Below, piece after piece: positions 35,700 through 47,062 of a stretch of DNA of 64,000 bases. The position numbers and the translations under genes are program-made. This stretch comes from Rehmannia glutinosa. Its lineage: Eukaryota; Streptophyta; Magnoliopsida; Lamiales; Orobanchaceae. Location: assembly GCA_016081115.2 (NCBI GenBank), contig JABTTQ020001757.1, positions 282,503-346,502 on the forward strand, written 5' to 3'. The notes beneath the pieces are model-generated. The model was not told the origin of the DNA. It saw nothing but the letters and a program-made list of their open reading frames with translations, and did not search any database. Within the stretch, counting starts at the first letter, position 1. Every line of letters starts with the position of its first letter.

Positions 35700-36248
35700 C
35701 AATGTTTTAAATAACGTACCAGCCATCAAACCGACCAAGCCAGCGGTAAGTGGTTCAACTGATCGGACCGATTCAATCACCGATTTTGCCGGTTTTAATA
35801 AAACTAATTATGTTTTTAATTATATTATATAAAATATTAATGTAATATATTAATATAAAAAAGAAGTTATATATAGTTTTAATTTCTTATTTTTTATTAT
35901 ATAATTATTTGATTGATTGTCTATGCATATTTAGAATATTTTAATTTACTAGAATTCTTGTTTGAATTAGTTAACATAGAAATCATTAATTTGAATCATA
36001 AAATAAATATTAAATAATTGATTTGAATTCTTGTTTGATTTGAATTATGACATAAATATATTCAATAACAATTTCAATTTTTATAAAAAAATTAAAAAAT
36101 AAAAAATGATAAAAACAGTAAATTCCGGTTTAACAGGTATTGACAGTGGTCAAACCGCAAAAATGGTTTTTAGAGCTTTACCGTACCGGACCAACTATCG
36201 GTATCTGGTATAACCGGTTCAAGAGACTGGTACGTTAATAAAACACTG
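35700..36248. mobile_element. hAT-like MITE, copy 2
   Basis: 549-bp element with ends CAATGTTTTAAATAACGTAC and (reading inward) CAGTGTTTTATTAACGTAC. It is flanked by near-identical 8-mers CTATATGT (35692-35699) and CTCTATGT (36249-36256). Homologous to 27702-28268 over its whole length. Confidence 0.8.
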
Positions 36249-36983
36249 CTCTATGTATTTGATAAATAGAATTTTTTTTTTTTGGAAAACAAGAAATTTA
36301 AAAATGGACTTTGTATTTGAACGATTGCGGTTGAATTGAAGAAAGGTAGTTAAAGATATCACAATAATGAATGCTCTCTAACTTGTTTGGTTGGGAAATT
36401 TTAATATATCACCTACTTTGAGTACTTGTTATTGTTATTGTAATAATATTTTATCCATTTAACATTAATTAACTCATTTAAAAGTTTTAATCCAAGACTC
36501 CTTTACCCCAACGTAACCTTAAGATTTGATGGGATTTGAGTTAACGAATCTGGGCTTCAGCAGTATGCTTTTTCGTAAGGCCCATAAAGATAGCTTGGGC
36601 TCTGACAAAGAATTTCTAATTTTCTCTTGGATGGATCCACGATCCAAAAGGTCCATAAATTGTTTTTTTTTGTTTTTCCCCAATGGAATAAAGAAGCATA
36701 AAATATTTTGCGCTCACACAACCACAAACACAGTCTAGGTAGTTTAGTTGAGTACATAAGACCAAATCTTGAGCGTTGAGCTGTTTTTTTCAATGATGTA
36801 GATTTAACTGAATTTTATTTTTTTTATACTTGATAAATGGCTAGTGAGTGTAATTGGATAATTTTTTTTAATTACAGATAGATTGGAGAGTTATTTTCGT
36901 TAGTATCCTTTCACGCCCCGCATAATTTTTGGGATTATTTTAAAACTGCATCTTTCCATTTTCGTTATTTCCTCAACTTTAGA
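36249..36983. other. Intergenic stretch, no features seen
   Basis: Non-coding AT-rich DNA. Short open frames here have no recognisable protein character. Confidence 0.6.
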
Positions 36984-37620
36984 GTAAATGTATTGCTTAT
37001 GTAGTTCAAATGTGTTGCATAAATAGTGTAAATGTATTGATTATATAGTTCAATTGTGTTGTATGCGACCGTTGCATATGTAATGTTATTATGTTGCTTA
37101 TTTAGTTTAAATGTGTTGTTTAATTAGTTCAAAGGTAAGTATAGATGTTGTAGGTGTTGCTTATTTAGTTCAGTTGTGTTGCATAGATAGTGTATATGTG
37201 TTGCTTATTTAAATCAGTTGTATTGCATATATAGTGTAAATGTATTGATTATCTAGTTTAAATGTATAGATAGAGTAAATGTATTGCTTATGTACTTTAA
37301 CTTTGTTGCATAGATAGAGTAATTGTATTGCTTATGTGCTTCAATCGTGTTGTGTAGATAATATAAATACATTGCTTATGTAGTTCAACTATGTTGTATA
37401 GATAGAGTAAATGTATTGCTTATGTAGTTTAATTGTACTGCGTAGATAGTGTAATTATTGTTTACATAGTTAAATGGTGTTGTATATTTAGTTATATAGT
37501 TGTTGTATGTGATTGTTGCATATGTAATATTATTATGTTGTTTATTTAGTGTAAATGTGTTGCATATATAGTATAACTGAATTTTGTTACGTAGTATAAC
37601 TGAATTTTGTTGCGTTGTTT
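36984..37620. repeat. Minisatellite, about 44-bp unit
   Basis: Tandem units based on GTAAATGTATTGCTTATG, TAGTTCAA and GTGTTGCATA. About fourteen diverged units are present. Open frames across it (for example on the minus strand) are a by-product of the repeat. Confidence 0.85.
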
Positions 37621-38106
37621 GAAGTTTTTTTCTAGAAAATAAATTGATGCAGTCTGATATGTTTGAGAAGACAACGATTATGTATTTTTTGCGCCAGTTT
37701 TTATGGGTTGAATTTGTTATAGATGGTATAAGATCATGTGAAATATCTTCTAAACATATCTTTATAATTGTCACTGTTTTAAGGGGAGGTCTCTTGTGAG
37801 ACTAACCCGTGACATGGAGCCCTAAAATATCCAACCCGCTGGAAAAGCCCAAAAAGCCAAAACCCTAAACTTAAACACAAGGCTAAAAAAATCACCAGCC
37901 ACTTTTTTTCTCTCTTTATACATCTCATGAGCAGCAAATAAACAGTCATTTTTTTTTCTTTCTCTCTACATCGGAGGAGGAGTAGCCACCCCACGCCACA
38001 CCGTCTCCATAGTCTATCTCATGAGCGGGAGCGCTCTACCATTGCACAAAATTTTCCATTATCCCTCATCTTTATTCACAGCTAATTTGCGAATCGGGAT
38101 GCTTTC

Positions 38107-38443
38107 TGTTGGGATTTGGTCTAGCATCCTGCCTGCAATGGGCTTTAAAAGAGGCGCGGCGCGCCTACGATTCGAACTCGTGAGTATTTGGATTACAGCT
38201 GATTAAATGAGAGCTTAAAGGATTTGATTTGGACTACCTATACCAACAGATGCATCTTCTTTTCTCGGTGCCCATTACATAGAAACTACGAGGTTAAGCG
38301 TGCTTGGCCTGTAGTAGACATGGGATGGGTGACCCCTGGGAAGTTTTCCAGTGTGCGCGTGAGTGAGGACAAAGCGCATTAGAAAAGACTCTTGTTGGTT
38401 TGTGGGGACGATCGTCAATCCGGGTAGCGCTAGAGGTCCAACA
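38107..38443 (+). repeat. Cassandra 5' LTR
   Basis: Begins TGTTGGGATTTGG and ends GGTCCAACA. Carries the 5S-like segment at about 38210-38348. Confidence 0.92.
38210..38348 (+). ncRNA. 5S rRNA-like sequence in Cassandra 5' LTR
   Basis: GGTTAAGCGTGCTTGG (38292-38307) is the plant 5S internal promoter A-box region. GGGATGGGTGACC and CTGGGAAG (38322-38343) form the C-box region. The 5' half of 5S is much diverged. In Cassandra this region can be transcribed by RNA polymerase III; whether it is here is unknown. Confidence 0.7.
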
Positions 38444-38831
38444 AGCGGTATCGGAGCAGTCACGTGTTCGAATTCCCTTGGAAGCACGCTGCTGATGGAG
38501 GTTGCGGGGGAGCGGTGGGCGAGATCTTTGGCGCATGGAGGTAAACGGACGAATCGAAGGGTAGGTTGCCGTGGTGGCGGAATCGAGGTAAAAGCAGATC
38601 GAAGGCGAAGGTGTAGGTTCTTTGGGTGGACTGAAGGGTAAGTTGCCAGTGTGGAGGAATCGAGGTAAACAGATCGAATCGAAGGTGTAGGTTGTTGGGT
38701 GGTCGGAAAGAGAGGGGCGTGACGCGACGCGACGCTGAATCAAGACGTTGGCGTTAGAAGCGATGAAGTTTGGCGGCAATGCGGAGGTTGCCAAGCAGGC
38801 GAGATCTTTGGCAGATCTTTGGGAGGGGGAT

Positions 38832-39169
38832 TTTTGGGATTTGGTCCAAAGATCCGCCCGCAATGGGCTTTAAAAGAGGCGCGAGCGCGCGCCTACGATT
38901 CGAACTCGTGAGCGCCTGGATTGCACAGATTAAAGGAGAGCTTAAAGGATTTGATTTGGACTACCTATACCAACAGATGCATCTCCTTTCTCGGTGCCCA
39001 TTACATAGAAACTACGAGATTAAACGTGCTTGGCACGGAGTAGACATGGGATGGGTGACCCCTTGGGAAGTTTTCAGTGCGTGCGTGAGTGAGGACAAAG
39101 CGCGCTAGAAAAGACTCGTGTTGGTTTGTGGGGACAATCGTCAATCCGGGTAGCGCTAGAGGTCCAACA
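38832..39169 (+). repeat. Cassandra 3' LTR
   Basis: Begins TTTTGGGATTTGG (terminal TG mutated to TT) and ends GGTCCAACA. Differs from the 5' LTR at many positions and small indels, so the insertion is not recent. Confidence 0.92.
38936..39075 (+). ncRNA. 5S rRNA-like sequence in Cassandra 3' LTR
   Basis: Second copy: GATTAAACGTGCTTGG (two changes in the A-box region) and GGGATGGGTGACCCC. Same orientation as the element. Confidence 0.65.
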
Positions 39170-39409
39170 CTTTCTACCAATATAAATCAAGAAACTGAAG
39201 GTAACATTAAGAAGAAGAGAAGTTGTGATACGTCAAACTCACATCCATCGAAGGAGTTCAGTTTAAAGACTCTTAATCCTCGGTTGTTTTAGTAATTTTT
39301 TGTATTAAGTAATGGTTTTTGTATATAAATTATGGTCCTTCTGTTGTAGTGATTGTTAACTCATAAAAAGGCAGTCATTTAATTTCTATTCGTGTTATTA
39401 CTTTAATGC

Positions 39410-40140
39410 TTTTGTAATAAAAAATGATACTTTTATGCTGAAAACCCATACTTTTAGACCAAAAAGTGATACTTATCAATTGAAGAGAATTAGTGATAAT
39501 TGTGGTATTTTGTTAAAAAAGTTATACCTTTGTAATAAAAAGTGATACATTTAAACCGAAAAACGATACTTTTCTGCCAAAGAGAATTAATGATGTAATC
39601 TTTTTTTTTATTTATTTATTTAAGAATATGATACCTTTAAGAACATAAGTGATACTTTCAAACCAAAATATGATACTTTTAACTGGAAGGAAATAGTGAT
39701 GCAGTTCTTTTTAATAATAAGACAATACTTTTATACTGAAAATCAATACTTTTAAACGAAAAATGATACTTCTAATTACGGCAAAATAGTGATATTTGCA
39801 TAATTTTGTTGAAAATTATGGTGATACTTTTAATTCAAAAAGTTATACTTATAAAACAAAAAATGATACTTTTACAATAAAGAGAAAAAGATTAATTCGG
39901 TTCCAGCGGCCATCATTTACATAATAATGCAATACCAATGTAATAAAAAAATTATACTTCTAATATGAAAAGATAAAGTATTTTCATTAACTTTTCACAA
40001 GTTTCATCCTCACAGTACAAAAAATTCATAACATCTAATACAACATATACAACATTGTCAATACGAAATCTGATACTTTTAGAATAAAAAGTAATACTAT
40101 AAGAACAAAAATTGATACTTCTAACTGAAAGAAAATATTG
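39410..40140. repeat. AT-rich minisatellite (GATACTTTT words)
   Basis: Irregular array of about 25-30-bp units with the pattern AAAAATGATACTTTTA, interspersed with GAGAATTAGTGAT-like words. Related to 22611-23090, 34020-34260 and 50880-51360. Confidence 0.7.
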
Positions 40141-40423
40141 ATATTTTCAACTGAGATTGATCGCCGAACTTTGAAGAACTGAAGAAGAATCGAAAAACCA
40201 AACTATGCACAACAAAAAAGAGAAGAAAAATCCCAAGAAAAAACGCGAGAAAAATTGCAAGAAAATCGTAAGATAAAAGGAAAGAAACGGAAGACCAAAG
40301 AGAGGGAAAAGAGAAGAGAGAGAAAAACCAGAAGAAATAATTTCAGCGGTATTTAGGTGGTTACCAGATGGCGGGTTCATGTATTTGTAGATCCGTGAGA
40401 CGGTCTCACACAAGTTTTTGTGC

Positions 40424-42090
40424 TATTTTATTGTAGATCTATGATTTGATTTGGACTAATTTACCATTCTTATATGATAATTAGGAATTTAAAATTTTTT
40501 GGCTTGTTAATACATGCCATTGAAAAAATTTGATTTATGGTGTAGATCTGTACCTACATATTACGTGGGTCAATGTGTCATATGGGATTGTCAAAAGACA
40601 AAATTTTAGTGCCGCAAATTTATTTGTGATAGTTATTTGATAGTTATAGGATATCCAAAATAATAATTAAAAATAATAAAAAATAAATATAAAATTTGGA
40701 AGAGTATTATACAAATATTTCACTTCAAATTATGAAAACCTTATTTGTAAACTACATTCAATAAAAAATATCAAATGTGTTGTCATTGTGCTTTTGACTT
40801 TAAGGAATCACTTAGTTAATTGTGTTAATTTTATTAATCAAATGTATCCAATAAAAATATCTTCCATTTTTTTTAAATTTCTATAAGATTACATAGATAA
40901 ACAAATACTATATATTTAGTTTCGCAAACAATGTAGCTGGGTAAATCATTTCATTTAAAATTCGCATGATATTTGGTAAGCAATAAATAAATTTATTATT
41001 AATAAATTTGAACAATTTATTTGTTTATTTATTGTGATTTGACTTGTCAATATATATCATGTGACATGTACCTATAATTTTCGATTTATGGAGAGAGAGA
41101 AAATATTATATAGATAAAATCTTTGATTTTTTCTATTATATGTTACCTTTTAGATTATAATAACTTGTATAGATAGAATATCTGATTTACCAACAAAATA
41201 AGTTATATAGATAGAATCATTGATTTTTGGATTAATTGTTATATTTTGGATCATACTAGAATAACACGCGTGTATTACATGGGATTTGTCCAATGATAAA
41301 ATTTTAATGTCACAAATTGAAAAGATAATAAGTTTAAAAGATAGTGTATATATAATTGTTGATTTTTGAATTCTTTGTTATCTCTTAAATTTGTTATCGT
41401 TAAAATTTAAACATATATATCAAGAACTACGAGAGTAATTCTCAATAAAAAAATATTTCGGATAGATTTGATCAGCATCAACTTTTCCAAACTAATTGTA
41501 AGCAAATCCCTTATTTTTTGGATTATATTTTATCTTTTAGAGTCTTGATTAAATTTGTTATCTTTTAATTTTGTACATAGGATTGTCACATAGATTAATG
41601 TGCATAGATAAATGTGAAGCCACCATATGGAATTGGGAGGGTGAGAAGTTGACAAATATTCAAAATTAATGATGTTATGATATATGTCAACTTTGTTTTT
41701 TCTTTTACTATATAGGGTAGATAAATTAGGTATAATCGCTATAGTAAATATTGACTTTCTCTATAATAGTTGATCCCTTAGATAAATGTTTATTTTCTTT
41801 TTTGACAATAAGGAATTTTTTTTATTAATCAATACGATATGATCAAAATATAAAATTCTGAAGCGAAAATCCCAAATAAACTTCACTTTTCAAATAAGGA
41901 AAAAAAAGGAGACATAGAAAAAACAAAACTAATATAGTTTTTACATGCATAACTTAAATATCTAACTTGTGAATATATAAAAAATTTACCCTATTCGCAA
42001 TCAAATAATATTACTTTAGTCAACAATAAACCATTTTTCCTAACCTAAATTGTTAATATCAAATAACATGCCAACCTTTAATATAATTCA
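40424..42090. other. AT-rich intergenic stretch
   Basis: No ORF or RNA gene. A diverged phrase is repeated at about 40560-40640 and 41270-41330 (ATGGGATT.GTC, AAAATTTTA.TG), and GATAGAATC words recur at 41110-41220. No element boundaries could be set. Confidence 0.5.
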
Positions 42091-42721
42091 AGATGTCAAT
42101 AAGGGTCGGTCCTTCCAGGTCCTACTCTAGTCCTAAAAGGCTCTAGTCCTTAAGGGTTAGGGCTAAAAAGCCCTGATGTTATAAGGAATTGAAAAATCTA
42201 GGCCGAGCCCTAGCTCTACAAGGCTAGAATTGGGCCAGAGCTGACCATATAATTTTTTCTTTCATTTTTTTAGTTTGAAATCATGCCCTTATAAGTTTAA
42301 CATGCTTAACTAAATTAAATACTAATATAACATAATTTAATAAAAATAAGTAACAATAAATAAGGTTCTTCGAAATAATTTTGTGAATTAATAAAAAATA
42401 TCAACAATCTAATATTCTAGCAATGGAATCATAGATCATAATATCAAATTTCTTCATCTTCATCAAAAAACATTGCTAAGATTAAATTATAATTGATAAA
42501 TGAGATCAAAGATCAGATTTAAATATAAAATTATAAAATACAGAAAATATTATTGAGAAAAAGCATTAAGGGTCGGCCCAACCCTAGCTCTAACCGGGCC
42601 TAGGGCTTATTAGGTTCGGGAAAAGCCTTTATGCTATAAGAGTATGAAATATAAGTCCATCCCTCAAATTTTTAGGGACGAGCTACGGTCGACCCTTAGG
42701 GCTAGGCCCTTATTGACATCT
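42091..42721. mobile_element. hAT-like MITE
   Basis: About 631 bp with ends AGATGTCAATAAGGG at both sides (inverted). Subterminal GGGCT/AGCCC and CCTAGG-like words. Flanking sequence ATAATTCA versus ATAGTTAC is only partly alike, so the duplication has decayed or the boundary is off. Confidence 0.65.
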
Positions 42722-42894
42722 ATAGTTACAATAAAAAGATTATCTCAAATAAAAATGTCATTCTACCTTAAAAATTTCTAAGCGTGTTAATTTTATCAAA
42801 AGCAAGCCGTAGACACGAGAAAATTCTTAATGTTGGTATCTTTAGCTCAATTGAGCGCACAAAGTACCAAGAGTATGCATTTAGTCTTTACAAC

Positions 42895-44192
42895 TAGGGG
42901 TGTGCATGGGACTTGGAGATCACCGAACCCGAACCGATATTCGAACTGAAAATATTCGTTGACTTTTTGACTTTCTCCGAACCAAACTGTCCCGAAGGTT
43001 TACATGGTACGGTTCTGGAGATTTTTTAAATATCCGTACTGAGAACCGTACCGAACTGTACCAAACCGAATATCCGAAACTAGAACCGATTTTAAAATAA
43101 TTTTTATATATACATATATAATATTTTTATCTTATTTATATTTTGATATTGAATTAACTAAATATTCATTTGAAATTCAATACTATATAATACTAAAAAT
43201 TATCAAATTAAAAATTTGGCATATTTTATCAATATGAATAATTGAATATATTACGTCATATACTCATATTAGTTCATTTAAATGAACCAATAAATGAAAT
43301 TATAAAATTATAATTGATTTGTAGAAACTGTTTAAATTTGATGATATTTTACTCATTAAGGATCATAACTAGACTCATCTTCTAATCAAAAAAATTAATT
43401 GAATTAAAATTAGTTAAATGATTAATACATTGCACAAAAACTATAGTAATCTTCTAACCAAGAAATTAAGACATATAGTATAGAATATTAGTCAATTATA
43501 TTTTTCCTAAGTCAAGAGCTCATGTCGATGTGCCGAGATTATAGAATATTATTGTGTAATAGATGCTACTAAATTTGTCATTTGTTGAGATTCTACACTT
43601 TTACTACTATTACAAATAACATAATATCCGAAACATATTATATTAAAATTCAAAAAGAAATCAATACTTTTAACTATAAATTAGATAAAAATAATTTAAA
43701 AGTTAAATTGATATTAAACTAATATGTAGAATATATAGTCTATATCATGAAAGAAATATTTATAATTACAATATTAAAAATTTAGCACTTAATTATGAAT
43801 TAAAGAAATTTTATGTATAAGTTAAATATAAAATATCAAAAAGTTAAACTCATATAGTACTAATAGTTTTAGTATGTATTTTTGAAATTGCACTAAAAAA
43901 AAGATTGAAAGTATAATCGTTTAATGATTTTTACACTGGTTTTTCTTTTCACCTTTTTTGTGTGTTTTATTTGTGAAATATTTGAATATCCATTTTTCTA
44001 AACCGTCCTGAACCGTTCCGTACCATCCCATTAGAACCGAATCTCCGTACCGAACCGTAATGAACTTTCGGGACGGTTTGGGACGGAGAATTTTTTTTAT
44101 GGTTCGGTTCTGGAGATTTAATTTTAGAATCTCCGAACTTCGGGACGGTTCTAGAGATTTCTAAATCTCCGGACCGGATCGGACCATGCACA
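42895..44192. mobile_element. hAT-like element, left part, split by the Copia insertion
   Basis: Starts TAGGGGTGTGCATGG at 42895. The matching inverted end (CCATGCACACCCCTA) is split: CCATGCACA lies at 44184-44192 and CCCCTA at 48929-48934, on the far side of the Copia element. The 8-bp target duplication TTTACAAC is perfect (42887-42894 and 48935-48942). Restoring the arrangement gives an element of about 1304 bp. Subterminal regions are rich in CCGAA/TTCGG words. Non-coding. Confidence 0.93.
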
Positions 44193-44341
44193 TGTTAGAA
44201 TATAAGAAAATGGTTCTCATTATATTTCACTAAAGCAAATCAGCAGCAGTACATGCATATATACAATATGTAAATAACCGTTCTAAACCAACCACTAATA
44301 CACTAACATTAACTGTTCTAATTAACCAACCACCACTAACA
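44193..44341 (-). repeat. Copia 3' LTR (149 bp)
   Basis: TGTTAGAATA...CTAACA on the plus strand. Differs from the partner at 48775-48923 at about three positions. Confidence 0.95.
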
Positions 44342-44353
44342 CACCCTTGATCA

Positions 44354-47062
44354 TCATAGGAGCGAGGAAGCAAGGCAAAGACTGGAACACAATGATCTAA
44401 ACCGGGAAGAAGTAAGAGGTTTAGTAAATAAATCAGCAATCTGCCTATCAGAAGAGATAAATCGTATACAAAGACTTTTTGCAGCAACACGCTCACGTAG
44501 AAAATGAAAATCAACCTCTATGTGTTTCGTTCGACCATGAAAAATAGGATTCTGAGACAAATATATAGCACTAATATTATCACAAAATAACACTGGTGGA
44601 GAATCAAGATGAATACCAAGATCACACAATAAATGTTGTACCCAAAGAAGCTCAGCTAATGTCGAAGCCATAGCCCGATATTCAGCTTCAGTGCTCGAAC
44701 GTGCAACAATCCTTTGTTTATTTGACCTCCAAGAAATCAACGAAGACCCAAAAAATATACCAGAACCAGTAGTAGAACGACGAGTATCAAGACAGCCGGC
44801 CCAATCAGCATCAGAGTAAGCAAACAAAGAGTCGGATGAAGTAGATGACAAGAGTAAACCAACATTCAAAGTTCCATGCAAATAGCGAAGAATACGCTTA
44901 ACAACAATCATGTGAGAAGTACGAGGAGCAACCAAAAACTGGGATACATAATTCACAGCAAAAGAAATATCGGGCCGAGTAAAAGCTAAATACTGAAGAG
45001 AACCAACAATACTCCGGTACTCAGTAGGATCAGATAACAACTCACCATCAGCATTCGTTAACTTAGAACCTGTAAGCGGTGTAGTGACGGGTTTACAGTG
45101 TTGCATACCAGTTAGATGAAGAATATCAGAGATATACTTAGACTGACTCAAAAGAAGACCACTAGGAACAAAAGTAGCCTGAATGCCAAGAAAGAAATTA
45201 AGAGTACCTAAATCATTCATGGCAAATTCAGATTTAAGTTTAGACACGAGAAAAGAGAGTAGAGATGGATGAGACCCTGTTAGAATAATATCGTCAACAT
45301 AAAGTAAAAGAAAAATAGTAGCATCACCACTAACATACACAAAAAGCGAGGAATCGGCACGACTATTGCGAAACCCAAGTGATAATAAAAAAGAACTGAA
45401 CCGAGAATACCAAGCACGAGGAGCTTGTTTAAGGCCATATAGAGCTTTATGTAATTTACAAACATGTGATGGAAATGATTTATCGACAAAACCAGGAGGT
45501 TGAGACATATAGACATCCTCGGAAAGGACACCATGCAAAAAAGCATTTTTAACATCTAATTGATGAAATGACCAGCCACGTGAAACAACAATAGAAAGAA
45601 CTAAACGAACCGTAGTGGGACGGACAACAGGACTAAATGTGTCACTAAAATCTACCCCAGGACGTTGGTTAAACCCCTTAGCAACTAAACGAGCTTTACA
45701 GCGTTCTAAAGAGCCATCAACCTTTTGCTTGACACGAAAGACCCATTTACAACCGACAATATTCATAGAAGGAGAACGGGGAACTAAAGACCATGTTTGA
45801 TTTGAGAGAAGAGCATTAAATTCATCAGCCATAGCCGCCCTCCATTGGGGGTCCTTTGTAGCGGCAGTTACAGAGGTAGGAACAGGAGGAAGAGAAGGAC
45901 CATCAATAGTAAGAACATATTTTGGATTAGGTTTGTGGATACCAGATTTAGAGCGAGTAACCATCGGATGAGAGGAATAAGTAGAGCTAGATGGTTCAAC
46001 AGACACCGATGGAAGATCACTAGAGATAGATACAGGAGATGTAGAGGAAGAAGGCTCAGAATGAGATAAGCGATGATCAAAACCAAAAGAAGGCACGGGA
46101 AATAAGGGTGTGCGTGTAGGAACCACAACAGAAGAAGATTGAGAAGTAGTTGTATGTAAGGGAAATGAATCCTCTACGAAGCGCACACTCCTACTTACGA
46201 TAACAACTCGAGAATCTAACCTCAAACATCGATAACCTTTTTGAGTTGCACTATAACCTAAGAAGACACAAGGAGAAGATGTAGGCTCAAGTTTGTGATG
46301 ACGATAAGATCGAAGGTTAGGGAAACAAAGACATCCAAAAGGTCGAAAGATGGTATAATCAGGAGAAATGCCAAATAAAACTTCAAATTGTGATTTATTA
46401 CGTAATAGTGGAGTAGGAAGACGATTGATAGTAAAACAAGAAGTTAAGAAAGCTTCTACCCAGTAAGAATAAGAAGCACCAGAATGGTACAACATTGTCC
46501 TCCCCATTTCAGAGATATGTCGATGTTTGCGTTCAGACACCCCATTTTGTTGAGGAGTATGAGGGCAAGACGATTGGAATGAAATACCAATAGAGGCTAA
46601 ATAGTTGCGAAAAACTCCATTTGTATATTCACCACCATTATCGGAGCGTAAAATTTTGATAGACGTTGAGAATTGGACGGAAACAAATGAATGGAATCTT
46701 TGAAAACATGTATATACATCACTTTTACGAGAGATGGGAAAGAACCATACATAACGAGAAAAATCATCTATAAAAATAACGTAATATTTATAACCAGCAA
46801 ATGAAGTTACAGGGGAAGTCCAAACATCTGAATGCACTAGTTGAAAAGGATGTGTGGAAATAGTGACATGGGATGGAAATGGTAAAGAAACACTTTTACA
46901 AGCTAAACATGAAGTACATGTAAAACGACATAAATTTTGAGAAGAATAAGAAAGAGCGTGATTAAGCTTTAAAGTATTTAGAACAGCTGGACCCGGATGA
47001 CCCAAACGAGCATGACACAAGAAAAAAATCGGACCAAGATCCAAAAAAAAGATCAACATCAA
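44354..47062 (-). CDS. Copia Pol: integrase, reverse transcriptase, RNase H
   Basis: 902 open codons. The GAG-pre-integrase zinc region (ARLGHPG, CLACK) is followed by the integrase core with HSDVW, DDFSRYVW and TPQQNGVSERKHRH. RT follows, with WVFRVK, LDVKNAFLHG and KALYGLKQAPRAWY, and the catalytic LLYVDDIILTG box. RNase H has AYSDADWAG, SSTEAEYRA and FCDN, and the terminal RTKHIEVDFHF..E and DLFTKPL blocks are present. All catalytic signatures that I can check are intact. The first codons overlap gag in a frame offset by one base at a T-rich run (47022-47050), so translation from gag would need a shift or the base change is a lesion. I would not fix the clade from this sequence alone. Confidence 0.93.
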   Translation of the reverse strand: MMLIFFLDLGPIFFLCHARLGHPGPAVLNTLKLNHALSYSSQNLCRFTCTSCLACKSVSLPFPSHVTISTHPFQLVHSDVWTSPVTSFAGYKYYVIFIDDFSRYVWFFPISRKSDVYTCFQRFHSFVSVQFSTSIKILRSDNGGEYTNGVFRNYLASIGISFQSSCPHTPQQNGVSERKHRHISEMGRTMLYHSGASYSYWVEAFLTSCFTINRLPTPLLRNKSQFEVLFGISPDYTIFRPFGCLCFPNLRSYRHHKLEPTSSPCVFLGYSATQKGYRCLRLDSRVVIVSRSVRFVEDSFPLHTTTSQSSSVVVPTRTPLFPVPSFGFDHRLSHSEPSSSTSPVSISSDLPSVSVEPSSSTYSSHPMVTRSKSGIHKPNPKYVLTIDGPSLPPVPTSVTAATKDPQWRAAMADEFNALLSNQTWSLVPRSPSMNIVGCKWVFRVKQKVDGSLERCKARLVAKGFNQRPGVDFSDTFSPVVRPTTVRLVLSIVVSRGWSFHQLDVKNAFLHGVLSEDVYMSQPPGFVDKSFPSHVCKLHKALYGLKQAPRAWYSRFSSFLLSLGFRNSRADSSLFVYVSGDATIFLLLYVDDIILTGSHPSLLSFLVSKLKSEFAMNDLGTLNFFLGIQATFVPSGLLLSQSKYISDILHLTGMQHCKPVTTPLTGSKLTNADGELLSDPTEYRSIVGSLQYLAFTRPDISFAVNYVSQFLVAPRTSHMIVVKRILRYLHGTLNVGLLLSSTSSDSLFAYSDADWAGCLDTRRSTTGSGIFFGSSLISWRSNKQRIVARSSTEAEYRAMASTLAELLWVQHLLCDLGIHLDSPPVLFCDNISAIYLSQNPIFHGRTKHIEVDFHFLRERVAAKSLCIRFISSDRQIADLFTKPLTSSRFRSLCSSLCLASSLL

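Larger units (their letters stand above)
38107..39169 (+). mobile_element. Cassandra TRIM retrotransposon, complete
   Basis: 1063-bp non-autonomous LTR element. Direct LTRs (38107-38443 and 38832-39169, 337 and 338 bp) enclose a 388-bp internal part with no coding capacity. A primer-binding-like site GCGGTATCGGAGC follows the first LTR, and a polypurine tract GGGAGGGGGA precedes the second. The 5-bp target duplication CTTTC is perfect (38102-38106 and 39170-39174). Both LTRs contain 5S rRNA-like sequence, the defining trait of Cassandra. It depends on enzymes from other retrotransposons. Confidence 0.93.
37784..40423 (+). mobile_element. Large element with GTCTC-type ends, copy iii, carrying a Cassandra
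   Basis: The left end GGAGGTCTCTTGTGAGAC and right end GAGACGGTCTCACACAAG resemble those of 32589-32957 and 50326-51465. Inside are a T/C-rich part, the Cassandra TRIM (38107-39169) and the ATACTTTT minisatellite (39410-40140). That both ends belong to one element is inference. Confidence 0.45.

Noticed and set aside
36984..37620. Possible CRISPR-like array because of regular spacing
   Set aside because: Units are contiguous tandem copies with no unique spacers, and the DNA is plant nuclear.
38294..38863. 189-codon minus-strand open frame across the Cassandra element
   Set aside because: It is antisense to a known non-coding TRIM, spans the LTR and primer-binding site, and has no recognisable domain.
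40147..40413. 88-codon minus-strand frame with Leu/Phe/Ser-rich sequence resembling a membrane protein
   Set aside because: It is the complement of a purine-rich GAAAGAGAA tract inside a repeat element, so the hydrophobicity is a by-product.
45280..45555. Additional open frames overlapping Copia pol and gag on both strands (for example 45280-45555, 47535-47961)
   Set aside because: They are shadows of the long pol and gag frames and contain no independent domain.
46962..47062. Programmed ribosomal frameshift between gag and pol of the Copia element
   Set aside because: Copia elements normally use a single frame. The offset falls in T homopolymers where a mutation or sequencing error is simpler. 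Kept only as a possibility.
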